Of a stretch of DNA of 64,000 nt, positions 10,913 to 19,885 are shown piece after piece (the first letter of the stretch is position 1; each line of letters opens with the position of its first letter). The DNA comes from JBHHZI01 sp046757965 (GTDB lineage: Bacteria; Acidobacteriota; Polarisedimenticolia; SMYD01), in the NCBI GenBank assembly GCA_046757965.1, contig JBHHZI010000003.1, positions 1 through 64,000 of the forward strand, written 5' to 3'. The position numbers were made by a program, and so were the translations under genes. Below the pieces are notes generated by a model that was not told the origin of the DNA, searched no databases, and saw only the letters and a list, made by a program, of their open reading frames with translations.

Positions 10913-12859
10913 TCACCGGCCCGCTGCGGGGTGCTCCGCGCCTGCCAGGGGTGCTCCCGGCGCCGGGGAGACCGCCGCAGACGGAATCGCCGGGGAGACC
11001 GCCGCAGACGGAATCGCCGCGGAGACCGATCCCAGGGACGGCAACTTGGCGACCTTGACGCTGCTTCCCTTCTGCTTCAGAACCGGCAGCGGCACGGCCT
11101 TGCCTCCCGCGTAGATCGGATGACGGCCCTTGGTCTTGAACCAGTCCACCGTGGAGGCCGTCTGGAAGAGTTCCTCCACGATCTGACGCCAGCCGACACC
11201 GGTGTTGTAGGCGCAGAAGCTGACCTCGCCAACCTGTGTCCCATAGGGAATGATGCACATCTCGGTGCGGCGGAAGTCGTAGTTGAAGAGGTCCTGGAAC
11301 CACATTCCGGCGACCATGATGACTCGCCATTCGTAGCGGAAGGTCTCCGCAACACCCATCTTGCGTCCCAGGTGCCCGTCGATCGCCTTGAACAGGTCCC
11401 GGAAGCGCAACGATGAGGGCGCCTCCTTCCACCTGAAGTTTCTCAGCATGGCCGCCGCGAACTGAGCCGTGGTGGCCTTCTTCCCCCGCGCTGCATCGTT
11501 GATGGCCTTGACATCCTCGAGGAGCTGATCCACGTTGAGAATCTGCGGGATCGGCACCCATTCCTTCGTCCTCTCGTTGATGAGAAGCATCGTGCCGATG
11601 CCACAGTTCGGGTGGCATCCACACTTCATCGATCCCCAGTCCGCGTCAGGTCCGGAGAGGAGGTCCTTGAGGTCCGAGAATGGCCCGGAAGCCGACAGCG
11701 GGAACCAGTCCCGCATCGGATCCAGCTTGCCGAGCTGAGTCTGCATGTCGCGCGCCAGGTGCGACAGCGTGTAGCGCTGGCGCTTCCGGGTCTCGTCATC
11801 GATCTCCTCATCCCGCCCGGTGAACGAGACGGGCTGGAAGGCGACCGCGTTGACCTTGTGGAGATTGTCGATCATGAACCGCACGATGTCGCCAACCTGA
11901 TGATTGTTGATGGTGTTGACGATGGTCGTGACCAGTGTCACGTCGATCCCCGCCGCGTGTAGATTGTCGATGGCCTGCTGCTTCACATCGAAGAGATTGC
12001 CAACGCCCCGGTGTGCATGGTTCTCGTTGTTCACGCCGTCGAACTGGAGATAGGCGAGTCTGAGCCCGGCCTTGGCCGCTGCTGTCGCGAAGTCGCGATC
12101 CTGGGCGAACCGGATGCCGTTGGTGGCCGCCTGCACCGAGTCGTACCCCACCTCGCGGGCGTAGGCCACGGCGCGCAGGAAATGGGGTGAGATGGACGGC
12201 TCACCGCCGGAGAACTGCACCGACATCTGGCGCCTTGGCTTGACATTGATGGAGTTGTCGAGAATCTCCTTGATCTCCGACCAGTCGAGCTCGTGCACGT
12301 ATCCGACCTGATTCGCATCCATGAAGCATGGATTGCACATCATGTTGCACCGGTTGGTCAGGTCGACCGTCAGGACCGCTCCGCGCCCGTACTTGATGGT
12401 GGACGTCCCGTGATCGTGTATATCGTCCGGGACCATCCGGAAGTCCCTGCCCGGAAAGAGCTTCTCCATGCGATCCAGGAACTTCGCGTCGATGGCCATG
12501 AGATCCTCGTAATGGCCGTGCTTGGGACAGTCCTTCACCATCCAGATCTCGTCGCCACGTTGCACGATCTGCGCCTTGATCTCGCCGGGGTTGCCGTCGA
12601 TCAGGACGCGGTAGTCCACCTCGCGAGAGAGAATGGCCTCCCGCGTCTCCACCACACACCCCGGGCACAGGGAATCGGTCTGCCGGGGAAAACCGAGGAT
12701 GGGCGACGTCTTGTCCGACGATTTCATCAGCGGAGCAGGCGCCCACCCTGGCTGGAAGGCGCGCGAGGCGGCCACACGGTCCACCGTGCGGAACCCCTTC
12801 CATGCGACATTTGCCAGCGACGTCAGACCTTGTCCGAACACCGTCGACATTCTCTCCAT
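10913..12859 (-). CDS. Tes/MJ0619-like radical SAM protein
   Basis: A 648-residue radical SAM enzyme. The [4Fe-4S] motif CNMMCNPC lies at residues 171-178, preceded by an N-terminal cysteine module (CPGC at 65-68, CPKHG at 111). C-terminal cysteines follow at 413, 415 and 419 and again near 540-560. This N-terminal CxxC...CPxHG plus CX3CX2C plan is that of tetraether lipid synthase (Tes) and MJ0619 methylases. In Acidobacteriota relatives are proposed to join two fatty-acyl tails into membrane-spanning iso-diabolic acid. That function is inferred; a MoaA/SPASM-like maturase remains possible. The start is the ATG at 12859, with a perfect AGGAGG seven bases upstream; an open frame extends to 12949. 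The tail carries a nine-residue tandem repeat. Confidence 0.72.
   Translation of the reverse strand: MERMSTVFGQGLTSLANVAWKGFRTVDRVAASRAFQPGWAPAPLMKSSDKTSPILGFPRQTDSLCPGCVVETREAILSREVDYRVLIDGNPGEIKAQIVQRGDEIWMVKDCPKHGHYEDLMAIDAKFLDRMEKLFPGRDFRMVPDDIHDHGTSTIKYGRGAVLTVDLTNRCNMMCNPCFMDANQVGYVHELDWSEIKEILDNSINVKPRRQMSVQFSGGEPSISPHFLRAVAYAREVGYDSVQAATNGIRFAQDRDFATAAAKAGLRLAYLQFDGVNNENHAHRGVGNLFDVKQQAIDNLHAAGIDVTLVTTIVNTINNHQVGDIVRFMIDNLHKVNAVAFQPVSFTGRDEEIDDETRKRQRYTLSHLARDMQTQLGKLDPMRDWFPLSASGPFSDLKDLLSGPDADWGSMKCGCHPNCGIGTMLLINERTKEWVPIPQILNVDQLLEDVKAINDAARGKKATTAQFAAAMLRNFRWKEAPSSLRFRDLFKAIDGHLGRKMGVAETFRYEWRVIMVAGMWFQDLFNYDFRRTEMCIIPYGTQVGEVSFCAYNTGVGWRQIVEELFQTASTVDWFKTKGRHPIYAGGKAVPLPVLKQKGSSVKVAKLPSLGSVSAAIPSAAVSPAIPSAAVSPAPGAPLAGAEHPAAGR
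10962..11028. repeat. 27-bp tandem repeat in the radical SAM gene tail
   Basis: Two identical 27-bp copies (10962-10988 and 10989-11015) and a 13-bp partial third copy with one mismatch (to 11028). They encode the nine-residue unit AIPSAAVSP. The period keeps the frame, so copy-number change would only alter the length of a disordered Ala/Pro/Ser tail. Confidence 0.9.
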
Positions 12860-13028
12860 TTCATCGCCTCCTGCGGATAACGGATTCATCGACGACCCGA
12901 CGAGTTCGGGGATGGCATCGGACGTCGGGTGAAGGAACTCGCCTGGCATTCACGGGCGGATGCGGACTCAGCACCGGCGCCAACACCAGAACCGGCGTCA
13001 CGTTACCCGATCTCGTCAATAGTGGCAA

Positions 13029-16000
13029 TCAGTTGAACAAGGTATCCGGGCCCGCCCGGGGGTCGCCCTCCAGGACTCGCATGAGCGCGGGTTCGCGGTG
13101 CTGGCGCGGACCTGAAGTGGCCGCCAGCAACGCCTTACGCAGCGCAGGATCCCGGGCGCAGAGGCCGTCGACATACACGCGGGCCGCCGCCTCACCGTCC
13201 CCGGAGAGCAGATCCGCCGCCCCCCGGATCAGGCTGGGAACGATCCCCGACCTGAGCGCGGCGGCCCGGTCCAGCAGCGCGCGACCTCGCCGCGCATCAC
13301 CCGGCCCGGCCAGGAGCAGTCGCCCGAGACGCTCGCGCGCCGCGACCCCTCCGGCACTGCGCTCGGACGTGGCATCGAGACCGGCCACATACACCTCCAG
13401 CCAGGGACGTGCCTCGTGGGCACGCCCGAGTGCCGACAAGGCCCGGGCGATGTCGACCTCGATGGGCTCCGGCGGGCGAGCCGGCATCTGCGCGGCCCGT
13501 GTGAGGTCGGCAAGAGCTGCCTCGGGATCGCCCCCGGCCAGGCGCACCTGGCCCACGCCCATCAGCACCAGTGGCGTGTCGCCCAGCACCTGGCGAGCCT
13601 TCTCCCAGGCGCGTAGAGCCTCTCCATCCCGACCCAGGGCCTGCAGCGTCGATGCCCGGGCCATTAGGGAGGGGGCGTGCGCCGGATCGATCGCCAGCGC
13701 CCGGGTGTAGTGCGCCAGCGCAGCCGCGCGATCGTTGTGCAGCCGGCGTTGATTGCCGAGAACCCACCGGGCATCCGCATCGGGACCGTCGCGCAGCCGC
13801 CGGGCCGCCAGCGACGCGCCGGCGTCTACGGCACCCTGCCGGGCACACGAGACCGCCAGTGCCCGCAGGTCGTCCGGGGAGAGCCCCATCTGCGGGGCAA
13901 GCATGCCGGCCGCCCCGGCAGAGGCCGCGGTCAGCCGTGTCAGGACAGAGCGACCGGCGTTTTGCCCCATGGTCCGTGGCCCGCGGAACTCGATCGAGGC
14001 GTTGTCGTCGGTGTTCCACGGGCCAGGAGGCACGGCCCCCGCCACGGCAGCCGGCTCCGCCACCAGGAGATCCATCACACTGCAGGGGCCCGGAATCGAT
14101 GCGCGCAGCAGATCCCGCCGGATTGTCGGCACCTGCCACGCCTGCTCGAGCCGGTGGGGGTTCCACCGGATCGGCTCGTCGGAGGCGAGGAGGAGCAGGT
14201 CCGACGGAACATCGGAACGAAACACCGCCACCTCGGGGAAGACCGACCGGAGCGTCCTCAGCAGCATCATGACCGCCTCGTCGTCGAGATCATAGGTTTG
14301 CAACCACTGGCAGAGAACGCCGCCCGGCTTCAGCCTGGATCTCATCAACATGAACGCCTCTCGCGTGAACAGCTTCGCCGGACCGGAGAGCCAGGCAGAC
14401 GATGGCTCCGAGATGATCACGTCGAAGCGATGCCGTGTGCGTGCGAGGTAGGCGCGAGCATCGTCGATGAGAAGGGTCGTCCGGCGGTCGTCGAGGGGGT
14501 GTCCGTTGACCGACCGGAACCGCTCATACGCTTCCCGCATCGCCTCCTCGATCTCGACCACGACGAGCGAGGCAACCGGCTGGGTCAGCACGGATCCGGC
14601 GGTGACACCCGAGGCCAGGCCGATGATCAGCACATCCTCCCCTCTCGCCGGCACCGGACCGGAGCCGCCGAGAAGCAGCGGCAGCTGCCCCGACATCACC
14701 TGGGTCGCCATGTCTCCGACGCTGCTCGCATCGACCTTCCCGCCTGCGGTGATGAATCGGTTCCGGCTGCCGTCAGCCGCGACGGGCTCCTCATGCACCG
14801 CCACTGTCTCGGTGACGCCATCGCGGTAATAGAGAAGCGTCGTCAAGCGCCCCGCCGCGAGATCCGCCAGCGCCTGTCGCACGTCCACGTCGCCCTGCTG
14901 GATGTCGGCGCTCCAGAACGCGACACTCATGGACATCACGGTCCGGTTCCAGCCAGGCGTAGCCACCCACCAGATCAGACTGCCCACCACAGCCACGACC
15001 GGAACGAGCCACCGGTCGGCGGAGGGACCAGGCACGCTCCTGTGCAGGGCCAGCCCGGCGGCAGCGACCAGTGCACCTCCCGCCGCCACCGCCACGGCCC
15101 CGGGCAGCGTCAGTTGCGGGATGAGGACCAGGGCGGCGAGGAACGCCCCGAGAACGGCCCCCACCGTGTTGCCAGCGTAGAGGGCACCCACCTGATACGC
15201 CGTCCCGGTACGCCGATCGCCCGTGGCGAGGCGCACGACCAGCGGGAATCCGGCACCCAGCAACAGCGTGGCCGGCACCATGATGGCCGCCGCAAGCCAC
15301 GCGGCACCGCCGATCGCCGGGCGTCCTCCGGACACCATCAGCTGATCCAGATAGAGCCCGGGCAGCCGGCCGTAGAGGCCCTGTCCCAGCAGGATGACCC
15401 CGCCCAGGAGGAGAAAGCACCAGGCCAGCGCCCGGCGCGGCGACCCGACCCAATCACCCACCGCCGCGCCGGCCACACCGCCGAGTCCGAGACCGGCGAG
15501 GAACACCACCAGGATGAGTGCGAACGCATACGCCGACGAGCCGAACACCAGGGCCAGGATGCGTGTCCAGGCCACCTGCAAGGTGAAGGCGATGAAGCCG
15601 CTCGCCGCATAGGCCACCACCGCGGCCACCGGCGCGGGCACAGCGTTCACGGCACCGGGTGGCTCGACCGGTGTGCCACCGCCCACCGCACGCGCCGGCC
15701 CCCACCGTACGAGCAGGGCGATCAGGCCGAGACCCATGCTCCCCACCGCGGCGGCACGCAGTGTGTTCGACAGGCCATAGGTGGGCAACAGGAAGAAGCC
15801 GGCCGCACCGGCGCCGATCACCGCTCCCAGCGTGTTGAGTCCGTAGAGCAGCCCGACGAAGGTTCCGGGTCGCCGTTGCCACGATTCCACCAGTCGCGCC
15901 AGGACCGGCAGCGTCCCCCCCATCGCCATGGTTGCCGGCACGAGGGTCAACCCGACCAGAATGAAGCGCAGCGGGCGCGCCGTGCCCCCTCCTGCCTCCG

Positions 16001-16322
16001 GACCCAGGACCAGGCTGGAGAGTGTGGCGGCGACGTCGATGAGCCACGGCACCGCCAGCGCGTAGATGCCGATGAAGATCTCCAGCAGGCCGTAGACCCG
16101 TACGGGATGCCAGCGGGCCACGCTCCCCCGGCTGAACAACCACGCCCCACCGCCGAGACCGGTCATGAACGCTGCCGTGACCGTGGCGACGCACAGACCC
16201 GTTCCGCCGAGGCGCAGGAACAGGAGACGGAACCAGACCAGCTCGTCGACCAGTCCCATCGCCCCGGAGGCCAGGAACAGCCCACCGAGCAGCGCGGCAA
16301 GGATGCCTCTCCGTGGCGTCAC
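13029..16322 (-). CDS. Membrane-fused spermidine synthase-like protein with TPR tail
   Basis: A 1097-residue fusion. The first ~430 residues are polytopic (about a dozen or more hydrophobic segments in two related halves, LVDELVWFRLLFLRLGG and LQVAWTRILALVFGS). Residues ~470-760 are a Rossmann aminopropyltransferase-like domain with IIGLASGVTAGSVL, VVEIEEAM, LIDDARAYL and DVIISEPSSAWLSGPA. From ~830 come TPR-like helical repeats (AALAHYTRALAIDPAH). Such fused proteins are common in Acidobacteriota and deltaproteobacteria; their substrate is unknown and true spermidine synthesis is unproven. The gene is probably transcribed alone; its ATG is 76 bp from the stop of the gene upstream of it. Confidence 0.75.
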   Translation of the reverse strand: MTPRRGILAALLGGLFLASGAMGLVDELVWFRLLFLRLGGTGLCVATVTAAFMTGLGGGAWLFSRGSVARWHPVRVYGLLEIFIGIYALAVPWLIDVAATLSSLVLGPEAGGGTARPLRFILVGLTLVPATMAMGGTLPVLARLVESWQRRPGTFVGLLYGLNTLGAVIGAGAAGFFLLPTYGLSNTLRAAAVGSMGLGLIALLVRWGPARAVGGGTPVEPPGAVNAVPAPVAAVVAYAASGFIAFTLQVAWTRILALVFGSSAYAFALILVVFLAGLGLGGVAGAAVGDWVGSPRRALAWCFLLLGGVILLGQGLYGRLPGLYLDQLMVSGGRPAIGGAAWLAAAIMVPATLLLGAGFPLVVRLATGDRRTGTAYQVGALYAGNTVGAVLGAFLAALVLIPQLTLPGAVAVAAGGALVAAAGLALHRSVPGPSADRWLVPVVAVVGSLIWWVATPGWNRTVMSMSVAFWSADIQQGDVDVRQALADLAAGRLTTLLYYRDGVTETVAVHEEPVAADGSRNRFITAGGKVDASSVGDMATQVMSGQLPLLLGGSGPVPARGEDVLIIGLASGVTAGSVLTQPVASLVVVEIEEAMREAYERFRSVNGHPLDDRRTTLLIDDARAYLARTRHRFDVIISEPSSAWLSGPAKLFTREAFMLMRSRLKPGGVLCQWLQTYDLDDEAVMMLLRTLRSVFPEVAVFRSDVPSDLLLLASDEPIRWNPHRLEQAWQVPTIRRDLLRASIPGPCSVMDLLVAEPAAVAGAVPPGPWNTDDNASIEFRGPRTMGQNAGRSVLTRLTAASAGAAGMLAPQMGLSPDDLRALAVSCARQGAVDAGASLAARRLRDGPDADARWVLGNQRRLHNDRAAALAHYTRALAIDPAHAPSLMARASTLQALGRDGEALRAWEKARQVLGDTPLVLMGVGQVRLAGGDPEAALADLTRAAQMPARPPEPIEVDIARALSALGRAHEARPWLEVYVAGLDATSERSAGGVAARERLGRLLLAGPGDARRGRALLDRAAALRSGIVPSLIRGAADLLSGDGEAAARVYVDGLCARDPALRKALLAATSGPRQHREPALMRVLEGDPRAGPDTLFN

Positions 16323-16398
16323 CGGTCGTGGAACCTGGACGGCGCCCTCCTGCGGGAGGGTGCCCGCGGCAACCGACCTCTTCCCGTGGGGTGGCCGG

Positions 16399-17271
16399 TC
16401 ACGGCCGGTCCCAGATGCGCGCCGCGTTGTCGTGGAGAATGGCCGCCGACGCCTCTGGCGACAGATCGAGGTCGCGGAATGCCTTGATGTTCACCGCAGG
16501 CTCCGGAACACCCGGACCGGGCCAGTCGGTGCCGAACACCGCCTTCGCCGCCAGCTTCTCCAGCCGTGGGATCACACGAGGCAGCCGGTGCGGGGGGATG
16601 CCGGAGAGTTCCAGGTGGACGTTGGGATGACGCCGGGCGAGGAAGAAGCAGACCTCGTACCAGAGCGGCCGGCCTGCATGGGCCAGCAGGATGGTGAGGT
16701 CCGGATAATCGACGGCGACATCGTCGATACCCATCGGATCTCCGAACACGCTCCTCGCGCCTGGAAAGACGGAAGTTCCGGTGTGAATGGTCACGGGCAT
16801 CTTCAGGTCCTGCGCCGCGCGGTAGATCTCCGCCAGCGCCGGCACCGGGCCGGACATGCCGGCTCCATCCCGGTACCCGTTCGCCGCCACGAGCTGATGG
16901 GGCGGATGAATCTTCAGAGCGCGGATGCCGAGATCGCGCAGCCGCCGCACATCGCCTGCCGGATCGGTGGTAAAACGGGGGTGCACGGAACCAAAGGCCA
17001 GCAGGCGGCCCGGGTCCTCGGCGCAGAAGCGGGCCGAGAATCGGTTGACCTCGTCGGTGAAGCCCATCAGGTCCGGACTGGTGTAGTTGATGATCCCGGC
17101 GCGCTCGACGCCGGCGGCGTCGAGACGGCGCAGAAAGGCCTGGGGGTCCTGTGAGAGAGCGATGAGATCATCGAAATCCGGCCGCCCCCGTCGCATGGCA
17201 GCCAGGACCGGCGGCTTCATTGCCGTGTACGGCTGGACGTGAACGTGTAGATCGATGACACCGGCCGCCAT
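16399..17271 (-). CDS. Amidohydrolase family 2 (TIM-barrel hydrolase or decarboxylase)
   Basis: A 290-residue metal-dependent TIM-barrel enzyme of the amidohydrolase-2/ACMSD type. Metal-ligand motifs are in order: DLHVH (H9, H11), KIHPPH, VTIHTGT, LLAHAGR and FGTDWPG. The substrate is not predictable. ATG 17271 shares its A with the upstream stop (TGATG), so it is coupled to the 3-hydroxyacyl-CoA dehydrogenase. That suggests a role in breakdown of a ring or acyl compound. Confidence 0.8.
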   Translation of the reverse strand: MAAGVIDLHVHVQPYTAMKPPVLAAMRRGRPDFDDLIALSQDPQAFLRRLDAAGVERAGIINYTSPDLMGFTDEVNRFSARFCAEDPGRLLAFGSVHPRFTTDPAGDVRRLRDLGIRALKIHPPHQLVAANGYRDGAGMSGPVPALAEIYRAAQDLKMPVTIHTGTSVFPGARSVFGDPMGIDDVAVDYPDLTILLAHAGRPLWYEVCFFLARRHPNVHLELSGIPPHRLPRVIPRLEKLAAKAVFGTDWPGPGVPEPAVNIKAFRDLDLSPEASAAILHDNAARIWDRP

Positions 17272-18158
17272 CAGTCCACCGGCCGCGGCCCGTCATCCGT
17301 CCAGCGGTAGAAACCTTCTCCCGTCTTCTTGCCGAGGTGCCCCGCTCGCACCTTGTCCCGCAGGATCGCCGGCGGTCTGAATCGCACCTCATCCAGCTCC
17401 CTCGCCAGCGTCTCGCTGATGCCCAGCCGGACGTCGAGACCGACGAGATCACTGAGCTTCAACGGACCCATCGGGTGGTTGTAACCCAGTTCCATGGCCC
17501 GGTCGATGTCCGCGACCGATGCGACGCCGGACTCGACCATCCGCATGGCCTCCAGGCCGATGATCAGCCCGAGACGCGACGTGGCGAAACCCGGCGAATC
17601 ACGCACCACGATGGCCTCCTTGCCGAAACGCGCCACCAGCGCGCAGGCGGTGTCGGTCGTGGCGGCGGACGTCTGCTCGGCCACCACGATTTCCACGAGC
17701 CGCATGCGGTGAGGTGGATTGAAGAAATGAAGTCCGATGAACCGTTCCGGCGCGGGAACCGCACGGCTCATCGAGGACAGCGGCAGAGACGACGTGTTGG
17801 TCGCCACCAGCGCGGTGTCACCGACGAGTCCGCCGACCTCACTCAGGACGCGAATCTTCAGATCGAGGTCCTCCGGAACCGCCTCGATGATGAGGTCGGC
17901 ACCGGGCACCCGCTCGGCAGGCTCGGTCCCGCCGCGCAGCCGTGACAGTGTGTCCCGGCGCTGGGCGTCGGTCACCTTCCCGAGTTCGACGCCGCGGGCG
18001 AGATGCGCCTCGACGCGGGCGAGCCCGGCCTGGACGGCCCCGGGATCGACATCCAGCAGAAAGACCTGGCAACCGGCGGCGGCAGCGACATGGGCGATGC
18101 CATGCCCCATCGTTCCCGCGCCGATGACAACAACGTCTCGAATCGCCTCGTCGTGCAT
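17271..18158 (-). CDS. 3-hydroxyacyl-CoA dehydrogenase
   Basis: A 295-residue NAD-dependent oxidoreductase of the 3-hydroxybutyryl-CoA dehydrogenase type, interconverting 3-hydroxyacyl-CoA and 3-oxoacyl-CoA. The Rossmann nucleotide site is VIGAGTMGHGIA. The catalytic His lies in GLHFFNPPHRMRLVE, and the C-terminal dimerisation domain has DRAMELGYNHPMGPL. The ATG at 18158 fits the family; another at 18203 would add 15 residues, and neither has a good ribosome site. It is coupled to the amidohydrolase gene by TGATG. Confidence 0.9.
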   Translation of the reverse strand: MHDEAIRDVVVIGAGTMGHGIAHVAAAAGCQVFLLDVDPGAVQAGLARVEAHLARGVELGKVTDAQRRDTLSRLRGGTEPAERVPGADLIIEAVPEDLDLKIRVLSEVGGLVGDTALVATNTSSLPLSSMSRAVPAPERFIGLHFFNPPHRMRLVEIVVAEQTSAATTDTACALVARFGKEAIVVRDSPGFATSRLGLIIGLEAMRMVESGVASVADIDRAMELGYNHPMGPLKLSDLVGLDVRLGISETLARELDEVRFRPPAILRDKVRAGHLGKKTGEGFYRWTDDGPRPVD

Positions 18159-18219
18159 ATCGTGGCCTGGGATGGTCAGAGCATCTGGTCGAGATGGAGA
18201 CATACAGCAGTGGGAGGGT

Positions 18220-18249
18220 ATTCTAGCCGGATCACTCCCCGCCCGTCAG
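18220..18249 (-). promoter_or_regulatory. Candidate sigma-70 promoter of the 3-hydroxyacyl-CoA dehydrogenase operon
   Basis: On the minus strand TAGAAT (18225-18220, five of six -10 matches) lies 18 nt after CTGACG (18249-18244, four of six). The transcript would begin near 18213. Confidence 0.4.
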
Positions 18250-18335
18250 ACGTGGCCGGGAATGGGCCTCCCGGCCTTGCCGCGTCCGGCAGACATGCCG
18301 TCCACCGGCCTGCACGGACTCCGGCCTGGAGCGGC

Positions 18336-18365
18336 TTGTTCCTGCTTTCTGCGTGTTGGTAACAT
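18336..18365 (+). promoter_or_regulatory. Candidate promoter of the aldehyde dehydrogenase gene
   Basis: TTGTTC (18336-18341), an 18-nt spacer, then TAACAT (18360-18365) with an extended TGG just before it. The predicted start near 18372 leaves a leader of about 30 nt containing the AGGAGG site. Confidence 0.42.
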
Positions 18366-18403
18366 CCCGCAGTCCCCCGGACCGCATCCGACAGGAGGGA
18401 AAC

Positions 18404-19870
18404 ATGGCGTCCAGCTTGAAAGAAGCACTGCCCCCGACGCGGCTGTTCATCGGCGGCCAGTGGCGGGATGCGGCGAACTCTGGAACCTTCGACACCATCA
18501 ACCCGGCAACCGAGGAGGCCATCGTCTCGGTGGCCTCGGCGGAAACCGATGACGTCGACGCGGCCGTGCAGGCGGCCCGCGAGGCGTTTGATGCCGGCCC
18601 CTGGCCCCGTCTAGCCGCCCGGGAGAGGGGACGCATCCTGCATCGCCTCGCCGAGACGATGCGGGAGTGCGCCGATGCCTTCGCACTCTGCGAGACGGCT
18701 GACAACGGCAAGCCGATCTTCGAGTCGCGCCATATCGACATCCCGACCGCCGCGGACGTGCTCGAGTACTACGGCGGCTGGGCGGACAAGATTCACGGCG
18801 AGACCATCCCGGTCAGCGGCGACATCCTCAACTACACGCTCCGGGAACCGATCGGCGTGGTCGCGGCGATCGTGCCGTGGAACTTCCCCCTGCTGCTGGC
18901 CACGTGGAAGATCGGTCCGGCTCTGGTGGCGGGCAACACCATGATCATCAAACCGGCCTCCGTCACGCCGCTGACAGCCCTGAAGTTCGCCCAGATCTGC
19001 GAGGCGGTCGACCTGCCCCCTGGCGTCCTCAATGTCATCCCCGGTCCTGGCTCGCTCGTCGGCCAGGCGCTGGTCGAGCACCCCGGCGTCGACAAGATCG
19101 CCTTCACCGGAGAGACGCGCACGGGGCAGTCGATCCTGCGCGGCTCCGCGGCCACCATCAAGCGGGTGACGGTCGAGCTGGGCGGCAAGTCCCCCAACAT
19201 CGTCTTCGCCGATGCCGATCTCGCGGCCGCGGCCAAGGGGGCGCTGCTCGGCATCTTCTACGGCAAGGGCGAGGTCTGTGCCGCCGGGTCGCGCCTCCTG
19301 GTCGAACGGTCGGCCCATGAGAACATCGTCGGCGCCATGGCCAGCCGGGCCGCGCGCATGGTGCCGGGTGATCCGATGGACCCCGCGACGCGTCTCGGGG
19401 CGATCGTGTCGAGGACCCAGATGGACACGGTGCTGGGGTACATCGCCAGGGCCAAGCAGGAAGGGGCCCGGCTCGTGAACGGCGGCCGGGCCGTCCAGGT
19501 CGACGGGCGGGGTTTCTTCATCGAGCCGACGATCTTCGACGGCGTCGAGCCGGCACACACCATCGCCCGCGAGGAGATCTTCGGTCCGGTTCTGGCCACC
19601 CTCGATTTCGACGACGAGGATGCCGCCATCGCCTGCGCCAACGACACGCCCTACGGCCTGGCCGCCGGTGTCTGGACCCGTGACGTGGGCCGTGCGCACC
19701 GGGTGGCGCGGCGCCTGAAGGCGGGGACGGTCTGGGTCAACACGTACAATCGATACGACCCGGCCTCGCCTTTCGGCGGCTACAAGGCCAGCGGTTTTGG
19801 CCGGGAACTGGGCGTGCACGCCCTCGCGAGCTACACCGAGGTCAAGAGCGTCTGGGTGGATCTGACCTGA
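18404..19870 (+). CDS. NAD(P)-dependent aldehyde dehydrogenase
   Basis: A 488-residue enzyme of the ALDH superfamily, close to betaine/phenylacetaldehyde-type dehydrogenases, oxidising an aldehyde to the acid. Seen: VPWNFPLLLATWK, catalytic Glu in VELGGKSPN (E258), nucleophile Cys in GKGEVCAAGSR (C292), EEIFGPVL and the C-terminal FGGYKASGFGRELG. The ATG at 18404 follows AGGAGG by six bases, so the longer open frame from 18353 is untranslated. It is divergent from the hydroxyacyl-CoA dehydrogenase operon and may serve the same catabolic route. The exact substrate is unknown. Confidence 0.92.
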   Translation: MASSLKEALPPTRLFIGGQWRDAANSGTFDTINPATEEAIVSVASAETDDVDAAVQAAREAFDAGPWPRLAARERGRILHRLAETMRECADAFALCETADNGKPIFESRHIDIPTAADVLEYYGGWADKIHGETIPVSGDILNYTLREPIGVVAAIVPWNFPLLLATWKIGPALVAGNTMIIKPASVTPLTALKFAQICEAVDLPPGVLNVIPGPGSLVGQALVEHPGVDKIAFTGETRTGQSILRGSAATIKRVTVELGGKSPNIVFADADLAAAAKGALLGIFYGKGEVCAAGSRLLVERSAHENIVGAMASRAARMVPGDPMDPATRLGAIVSRTQMDTVLGYIARAKQEGARLVNGGRAVQVDGRGFFIEPTIFDGVEPAHTIAREEIFGPVLATLDFDDEDAAIACANDTPYGLAAGVWTRDVGRAHRVARRLKAGTVWVNTYNRYDPASPFGGYKASGFGRELGVHALASYTEVKSVWVDLT

Positions 19871-19885
19871 CGGGACCCCGGCGGT

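Noticed and set aside
13677..16487. 936-residue open frame opposite the spermidine-synthase fusion
   Set aside because: Low-complexity Arg/Gly/His/Gln composition without motifs; a shadow of the real gene.
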